DNA from: Changshengia sp963803165
GTDB taxonomy: Bacteria; Chloroflexota; Dormibacteria; Aeolococcales; Aeolococcaceae
Reading direction: 5' to 3'
Assembly (NCBI GenBank): GCA_963803165.1
Contig: CAWDLK010000001.1
Location: forward strand, 434,001-498,000
DNA length: 64,000 nt
Below the pieces are notes generated by a model, which had not been told where the DNA came from, did no database searches, and saw only the letters and a list, made by a program, of their open reading frames with translations. The translations under genes and the position numbers were made by a program. This document shows positions 27,717 to 35,981 of the stretch, piece by piece; the stretch's first letter is position 1, and every line of letters begins with the position of its first letter.

Positions 27717-29591
27717 TCAGGCGCCGAGGGCGGCGGTCATCGCCCCCGGCTCGTGCTCGCGGTGCCGGCGCAGCATCGCGGCTCCGATCAGCCCGGCCGC
27801 GGCGGTGCAGACCGCCGCCGCCAGGAAGATGGTGCGCAGCTCGTCGAGCAGCGCCTGCTGGGCCAGGGTGTTGTAGGCGGCACAGCTCAGCGGGTGAGCG
27901 GGGCAGAGGCTCGCCGGCGAGGGGATGGTGGCCGCCTCCTGGTAGTAGCGGTGCAGCCCGATCGCCGTGAGCAGGGAGATGCCGGCCAGCATCCCGATCA
28001 TGCGGGCCACCACCACCAAGGCCGCGGCCAGCCCGTGACGGGCCGCCGCCACGGCGCCGAGGATGGCGGCGTTGATCGGGGCGATGGCCAGTCCGAAGCC
28101 CAGCCCGCAGCCCGCCAGGACCACGTCGCTCAGCCGGAGCCCGGGACCCAGGGCGCTGGCGGTCCAGCTGCCCATGAGGGCGAAGGCCGTGGTGGTGACC
28201 GCCATCCCCAGCAGGGTGGTCAGCCGGTAGCCGAGGCGCTCGCAGAGGAAGCCGCCGAGAACGGCTCCGACCGGCACCGCCGCCAGCAGGCGGACCAGCA
28301 CGAGCGCCGCGCCGAGCTGCGAGCCGTCGGCGGTGGCCCGGGCGAAGATCGGGATGTCGATCAGCGCCGCCATCAGGGCGGCGCCGATCCCCAGGTTCGC
28401 CAGCAGGGCGCCGGCCGCGGCCGGGTCGCGCAGATCCCCGAACGGCACGAGCGGGTTCGCGGTGCGGGATTCGCGAAGGGCGAGCAGGGCGGCGAGCACC
28501 AGGGCGGCGGGGAGCAGGACCACGGCGGCCGGTGCCACCAGGGCGCGGCTGGGGTCGGCGGCCGCGAAGCTGACGATGACGAAGGCGAGGATCAGCGCGA
28601 GCAGGGCTCCGCCGGGGCCGTCGACGCTCCTCCACACGTCGGCGAGCTTCCTGAGGCGGAGCACGCGGGGCGATTCGGCGGTCCCCGCCAGGCCCCGGGC
28701 GACGCAGAGCAGGCCGGCGAGCAGCGCCACCAGGGCGAGCGGCGTCGTCCACCCCCACCCCCCGACCAGTGGAGCCCAGAGGACACCCCAGGTCGGGTCA
28801 CCGGCGAGCGGGCCGGGGGCGGCCACGGCCAGCCCCGCCGCCGCCATGGCGGCGGCGAGCAGCAGCCCGCCGGGGACGTCCCACCTCCGCTGCCGAGCGC
28901 CGGCCCGTGGCTCCGGGCCCGGCCTCCCACCCCGGCCGGCGAACGCCGTGGAGGGTCGGGGGCGGGAGAGCACGAAGCCGGCCCCGAGCACCGCCGCGAG
29001 CGGGAGGTTGAGCCAGAAGATCAGCCGCCAGGTCGAGAAGGTGAGGATGGCGGCGCCGTAGAGAGGGCCGAGCACCGAGCCCAGCTCCTGGACCCCGCCG
29101 ACCACCCCGAGGGGCAGGCCGCGCCGACCGGCCGGCCAGAGGTCCGCGACGATGGCGAGGGTCACCGGGACCAGCCCGCCGCCACCCGCGCCCTGCAGCG
29201 CCCGCCCCACCACGGCGCCGGTGAGGTCCTGCGCGGAGGAGGTGACCAGGGACCCGAAGGCGAAGGTGAGGAGGCAGCCGACGAAGACCGGCCCCCGGCC
29301 GAGGATGTCGGAGAGCCGGCCCAGCAGCGGCAGCAGGGCGACATAGCCGAGCAGGAAGCCGCTGATGATGGGGGTGGCCGCCTCCAGGTGGTCGAGGGTC
29401 AGCCCGATGTCGGCCATGATCGCGGGGAGCGCCAGCACCACCACGTAGGTGTCGGCTGCCGCCAGCATCACGCCCGCGGCCGCGAAGCCCAGCCGCCAGC
29501 CTGAGCCCCGAGGGGCCTCCGTCACCGCCGGCTCGCCGTCCCTCCGCGGGTCGCCCCCGCCGGTCCCGGCGCCGGGATTCGGGCCGTCCAC
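27717..29591 (-). CDS. MFS exporter, P55 (Rv1410c)-like
   Basis: 624-aa transporter with about 14 helices: TYVVVLALPAIMADIGL in helix 1, GRLSDILGRGPVFV (motif A), GRALQGAGGGGLVPV, and motif C-like GSVLGPLYGAAILTFSTWRLIFWLNLP. A poorly conserved linker (about 225-330) separates the halves, and a long loop before the last helix contains two Cys. The GTG start is 4 bp after the stop of an LprG-like lipoprotein. This pairing reproduces the mycobacterial lprG-Rv1410c operon, in which the two export triacylglycerides and contribute to drug tolerance. The homology of function is inferred from the pairing. Confidence 0.82.
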   Translation of the reverse strand: MDGPNPGAGTGGGDPRRDGEPAVTEAPRGSGWRLGFAAAGVMLAAADTYVVVLALPAIMADIGLTLDHLEAATPIISGFLLGYVALLPLLGRLSDILGRGPVFVGCLLTFAFGSLVTSSAQDLTGAVVGRALQGAGGGGLVPVTLAIVADLWPAGRRGLPLGVVGGVQELGSVLGPLYGAAILTFSTWRLIFWLNLPLAAVLGAGFVLSRPRPSTAFAGRGGRPGPEPRAGARQRRWDVPGGLLLAAAMAAAGLAVAAPGPLAGDPTWGVLWAPLVGGWGWTTPLALVALLAGLLCVARGLAGTAESPRVLRLRKLADVWRSVDGPGGALLALILAFVIVSFAAADPSRALVAPAAVVLLPAALVLAALLALRESRTANPLVPFGDLRDPAAAGALLANLGIGAALMAALIDIPIFARATADGSQLGAALVLVRLLAAVPVGAVLGGFLCERLGYRLTTLLGMAVTTTAFALMGSWTASALGPGLRLSDVVLAGCGLGFGLAIAPINAAILGAVAAARHGLAAALVVVARMIGMLAGISLLTAIGLHRYYQEAATIPSPASLCPAHPLSCAAYNTLAQQALLDELRTIFLAAAVCTAAAGLIGAAMLRRHREHEPGAMTAALGA

Positions 29592-29595
29592 CTGC

Positions 29596-30279
29596 TCAGG
29601 GCGTGGCGGGCGGGGTGATGCTCACGTTCTCGCCATAGTTGTCGAGAACAACATGGAAGGTGCTCTGGTGACCCGCCTCGAAGAGGGGGCCGGTCAGGTC
29701 GACCTCCCGGACCTGGTAGGTGCTGGTGTCGATGGAGAAGACCGCGGTCACCTTCTGGCTGGGCTGGGCGTCCACCAACAGCGACGCCACCTCGGTGCCG
29801 GGCAGGGTGGCGTCGACCTGCTGGAGCAACTCCCCGTTGTACCGGGTCGAGGAGCCGATGCTCGGGTTCTCGGCCGCCGTCAGCAGGGTGGAGACACCGG
29901 TGCTCGGGTTGAGCAGCTGGCCCGGGTCGGCGAACCCGTACTGCGCCGGGTTCGCCTTGGTGAAGTCGTCGGAGAAGGGGAGCTCCACGTAGAACCCGCC
30001 ACCGGTGGAGACCACCTTGACCGCGAGCGGCAACCCCGCCTCCTCGATGGTGAGGGTGCCCGTGAAGCCGTCGGGCCGCAGCGCGTCCCCCTCGGCCGCG
30101 GTCAGCTCCAGACCCGTGCCCGGAGTGTCCTGGCTGCTGAGCTGAAGGTGAAAGGACGTGGTCTGGTCAAAGGTCGCCTTGGCCTTCTGCAGGAGGGCGG
30201 CGGCGGACGGTCCCGAGTAGCCGCAGGCTGCGATCGCGATGGCCAGGCCGGCCAGGGCGGCGAGGCGTCGGCGGTTGAT
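29596..30279 (-). CDS. LprG/LppX-like lipoprotein
   Basis: About 227 aa: NRRRLAALAGLAIAIAACG is a lipoprotein signal peptide with lipobox IAAC, followed by an LppX_LprAFG-type domain (LLQKAKATFDQTTSFHLQLS, FTGTLTIEEAGLPLAVKVVSTGGGFYVELPF, VREVDLTGPLF). No ATG, GTG or TTG exists in frame near the signal peptide. Either an ATC at 30279, 8 nt after GGGAGG, is used, or one G of the run at 30305-30308 is an insertion error and the true start is the ATG at 30310 (MGSDRREGF...). It forms an operon with the P55-like exporter. Confidence 0.78.
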   Translation of the reverse strand: MNRRRLAALAGLAIAIAACGYSGPSAAALLQKAKATFDQTTSFHLQLSSQDTPGTGLELTAAEGDALRPDGFTGTLTIEEAGLPLAVKVVSTGGGFYVELPFSDDFTKANPAQYGFADPGQLLNPSTGVSTLLTAAENPSIGSSTRYNGELLQQVDATLPGTEVASLLVDAQPSQKVTAVFSIDTSTYQVREVDLTGPLFEAGHQSTFHVVLDNYGENVSITPPATP

Positions 30280-30446
30280 GGTGAAGCCCTCCCGTCGATC
30301 AGATCCCCATCGGCCGCCGAGTATGACCGACCCGGGCCGGGAGCGGAAGCCCGGCCGGGTGGCGGGCCGCCCTCGCTTCCGGGGATCGCGGCGGTGGCCG
30401 GCTCCCCGCGCCCTCGCCCGGAGCGTTCGCGGCGCGCCGACGACGC

Positions 30447-30452
30447 TATCGT
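30447..30452 (+). promoter_or_regulatory. TANNNT -10 element of the four-helix membrane protein (leaderless)
   Basis: TATCGT ends 8 nt before GTG 30461 with no ribosome-binding site between. Confidence 0.4.
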
Positions 30453-30460
30453 GGCAGGCC

Positions 30461-31138
30461 GTGTCCGCCGCCACCCCGCGCCGCCGAGCACCCCGCCCGG
30501 CCCACCCGCCCAGGGAGCCCTCCACCGCGCCCCGCCGGCCCGCCCATGGCGTGCTCCGGTGGGTGTCGCTGGTCCTGCTCGCCGCCGTCCTCGGGAGCTT
30601 CGCCCTCGGCATGGTGCGGATCTCGTTCTCGCCGGCGTTCATCGCCGAGCTGCAGCAGATCCCCTCGCTGGGGAAGCTCCCCGCCGCCTGCGTGAGCGGT
30701 GGGATCGCCTCGTACAGCGGTCTGGCGCTGGCCGGCGGCGGGGACCCGACCATCAACTCGGCCTGCCTGACCCAGATCCGGGACGCCGGTCAGGCGAACC
30801 TCGGCGTCCAGCCCCTGGCCCTCCTCGCCCTCGCCGCCGTGCTCGCCGCGGGCGCGGTGTGCGCCTGGGCGCCGCGCCTCCGGCGACTGGCGACGGCTGC
30901 GCTCTGCCTGGTGGCGGGCGCCCTGCTGGTGGTGAGCGCCGTGGACCTCGCCCGGGTCTTCGCCGCCCACTTCACCCCCGGTTCGGACACTATCGCCAGC
31001 GGGCCGGACCTCGGGTTGTGGGTCGCCGCCGGGCTGCTCCTCCTGGCCGTGCTGGCTCAGCTCGGCTCCGCCGGGCTGGAGTGGGCGCGGCGGGCCCTGG
31101 CCCCTCTCGAGCCCCCCGGGGGGACCGCCGCGCGCTGA
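30461..31138 (+). CDS. four-helix membrane protein of unknown function
   Basis: 225 aa. An Arg/Pro-rich cytosolic start of about 30 residues precedes helix 1 (LRWVSLVLLAAVLGSFALGMV). An extracytoplasmic loop of about 75 residues follows, with two cysteines (AACVSGG and NSACLTQI) that may form a disulfide, then three more helices around LALLALAAVLAAGAV, LCLVAGALLVVSAV and LWVAAGLLLLAVLAQ. I do not recognise a family. The GTG start is chosen from the TATCGT hexamer 8 nt upstream. It is divergent from the LprG-like lipoprotein. Confidence 0.65.
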   Translation: MSAATPRRRAPRPAHPPREPSTAPRRPAHGVLRWVSLVLLAAVLGSFALGMVRISFSPAFIAELQQIPSLGKLPAACVSGGIASYSGLALAGGGDPTINSACLTQIRDAGQANLGVQPLALLALAAVLAAGAVCAWAPRLRRLATAALCLVAGALLVVSAVDLARVFAAHFTPGSDTIASGPDLGLWVAAGLLLLAVLAQLGSAGLEWARRALAPLEPPGGTAAR

Positions 31139-31200
31139 CCGCGGCGAGGGAGCCGGCCAGCTCCCGGGGAGGGTGGTGCGCCCGCGGTCGAGGCGGCGTC

Positions 31201-32139
31201 TCAGCGCGCCTCGCTCTTGCTCGCTGGTTCGGCCTCCTCCCCCGGGGCCGGTGCCGGCGGCCGCAGACCGGCCAGCTCGCGCAGCAGGCTCACCTGCGAG
31301 CGATCCGGTCCCTTCCCCTCGGGGCCGGGAACCTCGAGCACCCAGGGAGCTCGACGAACCCTCCGGTCGCCGAGCAGAAGCCGGAACCCGATCTCGCCGA
31401 TCGCGCCCCCGCCGACGTTGGCGTGGCGATCGGCGTGGCTGCCGAGGGCCGACGCGGAGTCGTTGGCATGGACCAGGTGCAGCCTCTCGAAGCCGATCAG
31501 ACGGCCCAGCTCGTCGAGCGTCCCCCGGACCCCCGCCGCGTCGCGCAGCTCGTAGCCGGCGGCGAAGGCGTGCTGGGTGTCGAGGCACGCGCCCACCCGC
31601 CCCGAGCCCGCGGCCTCGAGGATGCGGCCCACCTCCTCGAAGCTGCGCCCCACGCTGCCGCCCGCGCCGGCGCTGTTCTCCACCAGGAGCCGGGCGCGTC
31701 CCGGCGGGCTGCGATCGACCACCTCACGGATCGCCGCCGCCACCTGCGGGAGCACCGCTGCGAAGCCGGCCCCCAGGTGGGACCCGGGGTGGAAGACCAC
31801 CCCGTCGCACTCGAGGGCGACGGCCACCTCCATGTAGTGGACCAGGGAGTCGATCGAGGAGCGCAGCAGCGCCGGCTTCGGTGAGGCGAGGTTGATCAGG
31901 TACACGGCGTGCAGGAAGTGGCCGCCGAGCCCCGAGGCGGCGTAGCCGTCGAGGTAGAGCCGCCGCTCCGCCTCCTCGAGGCGCAGCGGGCGCCACATCT
32001 GGGCGGGCGTGGGGTGGGTCTGGATCACCTCCGCCCCGATCGCCAGCCCGTTGCCGATGGCGGCGTGGATGCCTCCCCGGGCGGCCACGTGGGCTCCGAT
32101 CAGGAGGGGAGCCGACTCCGTCACGGGCGGGTCCGCCAT
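31201..32139 (-). CDS. nfo: deoxyribonuclease IV (AP endonuclease)
   Basis: 312-aa TIM-barrel endonuclease of base-excision repair. Zinc-ligand segments in order: GAHVAARGG, GGHFLHAVYLINLASP, DGVVFHPGSHLG, LLVENSAGAGGSVG, ACLDTQHAFAAGY, LHLVHANDSASALGSHADRHANVGGGAIG, and LEVPG near the end. It cleaves 5' to abasic sites. The ATG is 1 nt after the stop of the TauE permease gene, so they share a transcript. The last 30 residues are Pro/Glu/Ala-rich. Confidence 0.93.
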   Translation of the reverse strand: MADPPVTESAPLLIGAHVAARGGIHAAIGNGLAIGAEVIQTHPTPAQMWRPLRLEEAERRLYLDGYAASGLGGHFLHAVYLINLASPKPALLRSSIDSLVHYMEVAVALECDGVVFHPGSHLGAGFAAVLPQVAAAIREVVDRSPPGRARLLVENSAGAGGSVGRSFEEVGRILEAAGSGRVGACLDTQHAFAAGYELRDAAGVRGTLDELGRLIGFERLHLVHANDSASALGSHADRHANVGGGAIGEIGFRLLLGDRRVRRAPWVLEVPGPEGKGPDRSQVSLLRELAGLRPPAPAPGEEAEPASKSEAR

Positions 32140-32140
32140 C

Positions 32141-32887
32141 TCAGGGCGCGACGAGCAGCTTCACGGCCAGCCCGATGCCGACCGCGGCCACCCCGTAGCG
32201 GAGGGCGGTGGCGGGGATGCGGCGGCCCGCCATGGCTCCCAGGACGCCGCCCACCGCGGTGCCCGCCGCCAGCACCAGGGCATCCAGCCAGTGGACGGGA
32301 CCGAAGATCGCGAAGCCCACCGCGGCGATGGCGTTGACGCTCGTGGTGCAGACCACCTTGGCGGCGTTGAGGCGCTGCAGGGCATCCCGGATGTAGAGCG
32401 AGAGGAGGGCGAGCAGCATCACCCCCAGGGCGGCTCCGAAGTAGGCGCCGTACACGCCACCGAGCACCAGCCCGCCGCGGAAGACCACCGACCGCTCGCC
32501 GGCGTCCCCGCCGAGAAGCCGGGCCAGCAGGGGCTGGAAGAGCAGCGCGAGGCAGCCGGTGATGATCAGCCAGGGCACCACCCGGGTGAAGACGCCGGGT
32601 GAGGTCCGGAGCAGGAGCACGGTGCCGATCAGCCCGCCGGCCGCCATCGGCACCAGGAGGCGGCCGATGCGCCGCCCCTGCCCCGCCAGCTCGGCGCGGT
32701 AGCCGTGACTCCCGGTGAGCAGGCCGGGGACGAGGCCCACGGTGTTGGTGACGTTGGCGGCGAGCGGGTTGAGCCCGGCGCCGAGCAGCGCGGGGTAGCT
32801 GAGCAGCGAGCCACCGCCCGCGATGGTGTTGGCGGCGCCGGCCAGCACACCCGCCCCCGCGACGAAGCCGGCCTCGAGCCCCGTCAC
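32141..32887 (-). CDS. TauE/SafE-family anion permease
   Basis: 248 aa, about eight helices, with the family repeat in both halves: GVLAGAANTIAGGGSLLSYPALLGAGLNPLAANVTNTVGL and GGVYGAYFGAALGVMLLALLSL, then LNAAKVVCTTSVNAIAAVGFAIFG. The family exports sulfite, sulfonates or related anions; the substrate is unknown here. Start uncertain: the GTG at 32887 is preferred because a 10-codon reading frame ends exactly on it (GTGA); a TTG at 32932 would add 15 residues. nfo follows after 1 nt. Confidence 0.85.
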   Translation of the reverse strand: MTGLEAGFVAGAGVLAGAANTIAGGGSLLSYPALLGAGLNPLAANVTNTVGLVPGLLTGSHGYRAELAGQGRRIGRLLVPMAAGGLIGTVLLLRTSPGVFTRVVPWLIITGCLALLFQPLLARLLGGDAGERSVVFRGGLVLGGVYGAYFGAALGVMLLALLSLYIRDALQRLNAAKVVCTTSVNAIAAVGFAIFGPVHWLDALVLAAGTAVGGVLGAMAGRRIPATALRYGVAAVGIGLAVKLLVAP

Positions 32888-32980
32888 GTGGTCAGGGGTC
32901 CGCACCCGGGGGTCATCGGCGAATCTTCGCAACTGCGGGGGTCGGGCATCCTCAGCCCGTCGCGGTCAGGGACCCTCCGG

Positions 32981-34459
32981 CTACGCCGCCAACTCCACCG
33001 GGACCCGCTCGGGCAACTCCGGCGAGAGCGGTGAGGCCATCTCGGTGACGCTCACCGGGCTCGGGAGCGGGGCGGCGGCGTCGAGGCTCTGACCGCTCTT
33101 CTCGGGGAGGACCCGGGTGAGCAGTGACCCGGCGATCCCCAGGGCGGAGCAGAAGATGAGGACCCCACCCAGACCCAGCGCCGAGTTGAGGACGGGGAAG
33201 AGGAAGACCCCCAGGAAGGCGCCCAGCTTGCCCACCCCGGCGGCGATGCCGTGCCCGGTCGTCCGCTCGCCGACCCCGAACACCTCGGTGGGGATGACGA
33301 AGGTGGTGACGTTGGGCCCGAACTCGGTGAAGAAGTAGCTGATCCCGTAGACCAGCAGGAAGGGCGCGATCACGTGGGTCATCCCGGGGATGAACCCGAT
33401 CAGGGCGAAGCAGCTCGCCATCCCCAGGAAGCCGATCCACTGGAGGCGCCGGTGGCCGATGCGGTCGATGGTCAGCAGGGCGAGGATGTACCCGGGGACC
33501 GCGAACAGGGCAAAGAGGATGAGGGTCCAGGCGGTGGACTGGAGGAGGTTGGCGCCGGGCGCCACCCCCCGCAGGATCACCGGCGCGGAGATGGTGTTCC
33601 CGTAATAGACGTAGTCGAGCAGGAACCACGAGCCGGCGGTGCCGAGGATCACGAGGAGCGAGCTCCGGTCGGAGAGGAACCCGCGCAGGCTGGTGCGCAC
33701 CGTCCCGCCGGCGTCGGTGGCCGCCCGCACCACGCCCTGCGAGTACTTCTCCATGGCCGCCCTGGCCTCCCCCTCGCGTCCCTGCACCTGGGCCGCGAAC
33801 CTCGGGGATTCCGGCATGCGAGTGCGGAGATAGACCACGCTGAGAGCGGGCAGGGCCCCGAGCCCGAGCATCAGCCGCCAGGCCAGGTCGTGGCTCACCC
33901 CCGACGCCAGCAGCGTCAGCGCCACCACCGGACCGATCAGCAGGCCGGCCGCCTGGGCGGAGAAGACCAGTGACACCAGCAGGCCGCGGCGCTTCCGGTT
34001 GGCGTACTCGCTGGCCAGCACCGCGCTCACCGGGTAGTCCCCCCCGATCCCGATGCCGAGCACGAAGCGGAAGATCACCAGCCAGAGGTAGCCGGGAGCC
34101 AGCGCGGTGGCGAGGGCGCCCAGCGCCATGATCGCCGCCACCAGCCCGTACACCCGTTTGCGCCCGGCGAGATCGGCGATGCGCCCGAAGACCAGGGCGC
34201 CGACCAGGGTCGCCAGCAGGGTGGCGCTGCCCAGGAAGCTGGTCTGCACGGCGGAGAGGTGCCACTCGCTCCTGATGAGGACCAGGGCCACCCCGATGAT
34301 GAAGAGGTCGTAGGCGTCGGTGAAGAAGCCCATCGCGGCGGTGACCGACGCCTTGAGGTGGAAGAGGCTCAGCGGAGCCTCGTCGAGGGCCTCGCCGAGA
34401 GTCCGATGTGAGGGGGAGGTCGCCGATCCGGAGGTATCGCCGTCCACGTGCTGCTCCAT
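32981..34459 (-). CDS. PHS-type phosphate:proton symporter (MFS)
   Basis: 492 aa, 12 helices. The pattern AAMGFFTDAYDLFIIGVAL in helix 1, the PHS signature GIGIGGDYPVSAVLASEYANRKRRG in helix 4, LRTRMPESPRF before the central loop and FFTEFGPNVTTFVIPTEVF in the second half match Pho84/PHS phosphate transporters. It is divergent from phoU, with a probable Pho box in the 48-bp gap. That context supports phosphate over organic acids, which related MFS proteins carry. Confidence 0.88.
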   Translation of the reverse strand: MEQHVDGDTSGSATSPSHRTLGEALDEAPLSLFHLKASVTAAMGFFTDAYDLFIIGVALVLIRSEWHLSAVQTSFLGSATLLATLVGALVFGRIADLAGRKRVYGLVAAIMALGALATALAPGYLWLVIFRFVLGIGIGGDYPVSAVLASEYANRKRRGLLVSLVFSAQAAGLLIGPVVALTLLASGVSHDLAWRLMLGLGALPALSVVYLRTRMPESPRFAAQVQGREGEARAAMEKYSQGVVRAATDAGGTVRTSLRGFLSDRSSLLVILGTAGSWFLLDYVYYGNTISAPVILRGVAPGANLLQSTAWTLILFALFAVPGYILALLTIDRIGHRRLQWIGFLGMASCFALIGFIPGMTHVIAPFLLVYGISYFFTEFGPNVTTFVIPTEVFGVGERTTGHGIAAGVGKLGAFLGVFLFPVLNSALGLGGVLIFCSALGIAGSLLTRVLPEKSGQSLDAAAPLPSPVSVTEMASPLSPELPERVPVELAA

Positions 34460-34478
34460 ACTCTCTAGAATCGGGCTC

Positions 34479-34517
34479 CCTTAAAGAGTGGCGAACTAAG
34501 GATTAAGATGTCCTTAA
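34479..34517. promoter_or_regulatory. probable Pho box, four repeats with 11-bp period
   Basis: Read on the minus strand, four hexamers TTAAGG, TTAATC, TTCGCC and TTAAGG follow at exactly 11-bp intervals (ends at 34517, 34506, 34495, 34484). Actinobacterial and Bacillus PhoP boxes are direct repeats of about 7 bp (GTTCACC- or TTAACA-like) with this same period. The block fills the gap between the divergent symporter and phoU genes and runs over the phoU start codon. Inferred, but period and context agree. Confidence 0.5.
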
Positions 34518-35173
34518 CGACCGGCGGCGCCTCCGAGACCGACCGGGTCCTGGACGACGTCTGGCGCCTCGCCGCGACGGTCGAGGCACAGCTTGCCGAG
34601 TCGCTCCGCACCCTGGCGGACGCCGACCTGGAGGGCGCCGACGCCGTGGTCCAGGCCGACCTCGAGGTCAACCGGCTTCGCTACCGGATCGAGGAGAGGG
34701 TCACCGCCGAGCTGGCCCCCGGCCTGGACGAGCCCCAGCTCCACCTCCTCATCGCCGTCCTCTACGTGATCAGCGACCTGGAGCGGATCGGCGACCACGC
34801 CGAGGGCATCGCCAAGGTGGCCCTCATGCTGGGGCGTCCCCCGATGCGCCCGCTGCCCGCGAGCATCCTCCAGCTCGGCAGCCAGGTGCAGGCGATGCTC
34901 AGCGCCGGGGTGGCGGTCCTGCGCGATCGGGACGTCGAGGGCGCCCGCCGGCTGGTGGGCGAGGACGACGCGGTCGACCGCCTCTACGACGACATCTACG
35001 GCGAGATGATCGTCACCATGACCGCGCAGCCGGACACGGTCGTCCCCTGCACGTACCAGCTCTGGGCCACCCACAACCTGGAGCGGATCGCGGACCGGGT
35101 CACCAACCTCTGCGAGCGCACCGTGTACCTGGCCACCGGCCGGATCGAAGACCTCAACATCTCGACCTACTGA
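34508..35173 (+). CDS. phoU: PhoU-family phosphate signalling protein
   Basis: 221-aa all-helical protein with two PhoU repeats: VLYVISDLERIGDHAEGIAKVAL and ATHNLERIADRVTNLCERTVYL, each carrying the E/DxxRxxDH metal-binding pattern. PhoU restrains phosphate uptake and Pho kinase signalling. Here it stands next to a PHS symporter and a PhoB-type regulator, with no pst genes in the window. The ATG directly follows GGATTAAG in the Pho box; no clear ribosome-binding site. Confidence 0.93.
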   Translation: MSLTTGGASETDRVLDDVWRLAATVEAQLAESLRTLADADLEGADAVVQADLEVNRLRYRIEERVTAELAPGLDEPQLHLLIAVLYVISDLERIGDHAEGIAKVALMLGRPPMRPLPASILQLGSQVQAMLSAGVAVLRDRDVEGARRLVGEDDAVDRLYDDIYGEMIVTMTAQPDTVVPCTYQLWATHNLERIADRVTNLCERTVYLATGRIEDLNISTY

Positions 35174-35183
35174 GGGCCCTTTC

Positions 35184-35915
35184 GTGCCCACGGTTCTCCT
35201 GATCGATGTGCCGGAGTCCCGGGCTCGCAGCCTCGAGGGGCGGCTGGCCTCCGACGGCTGCCTGGTGCGCCGCGCCGCGGGCTGGCCCCCCGATCCCGCC
35301 GACGCCGCGGTCGAGGTCGACGTGGTGCTGGCCCACACCGCCAACCCGGCGGCGCTCGCCCTCGCGGTGCGCCGGCTGAGCCGGGCGCCGCTCCTGCTGG
35401 TCAGCACCGCGGCGGCCACGGACCGGGTCGCCGCCCTCACCTGCGGCGCCGACGTCTGCCTCGACCAGACCGAGAACGAGACCGTGGTCGAGGCCCATCT
35501 CCTGGCGCTGCTGCGCCGCTGGCAGCCACGCGTCCGCCACCAGGTGGAGACGGTGCAGGTCGGTGACCTCTCCCTCGACCCGCCCGCCCGGCGCGCCCAG
35601 GTGGAGGGGGTCGAGCTGGAGCTGCGGCCGCGGGAGTTTGACCTACTGGTCGCGCTGGCCCGCTCCGCCGGCCGGGCCCTCCGGCGTCACGAGCTGCTCG
35701 ACCTGGTGTGGGGCCCCCGCTTCACCGGCGGGGTCAACACGGTGGACGTCCACATCTCCTGGCTGCGCCAGAAGCTGCCCGCCGCCGCGCGGGTCCGGAT
35801 CACCACCCTGCGCGGGGTCGGCTACCGGCTGGACGAGCTGAGCCGGCCGGTGCCGTCGGTGCTGGTGCTCCCGGAGCCCGCACCGGAGCACGCCGACCCC
35901 GCACCGGTCGGCTGA
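35184..35915 (+). CDS. PhoB/OmpR-type regulator with degenerate receiver
   Basis: 243 aa. The C-terminal winged helix is orthodox: VELELRPREFDLLVALARSAGRALRRHELLDLVW, then VDVHISWLRQKL and ITTLRGVGYRLDE. The receiver half has lost its chemistry: the acidic pair is reduced to LLIDVPE, the phospho-acceptor position reads DVVLAHTA (His for Asp), and the conserved Lys is absent (VCLDQTEN). It therefore cannot work by ordinary phosphorylation. GTG start 10 bp after the phoU stop, so cotranscribed with phoU. It is a natural candidate to bind the adjacent Pho box. Confidence 0.87.
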   Translation: MPTVLLIDVPESRARSLEGRLASDGCLVRRAAGWPPDPADAAVEVDVVLAHTANPAALALAVRRLSRAPLLLVSTAAATDRVAALTCGADVCLDQTENETVVEAHLLALLRRWQPRVRHQVETVQVGDLSLDPPARRAQVEGVELELRPREFDLLVALARSAGRALRRHELLDLVWGPRFTGGVNTVDVHISWLRQKLPAAARVRITTLRGVGYRLDELSRPVPSVLVLPEPAPEHADPAPVG

Positions 35916-35981
35916 CCGTCCGGCGGCGACCGGGCCCGGTGACGGCCCGCCGCTCCGGTCCGTCACCATCCCCTCCGCGCC

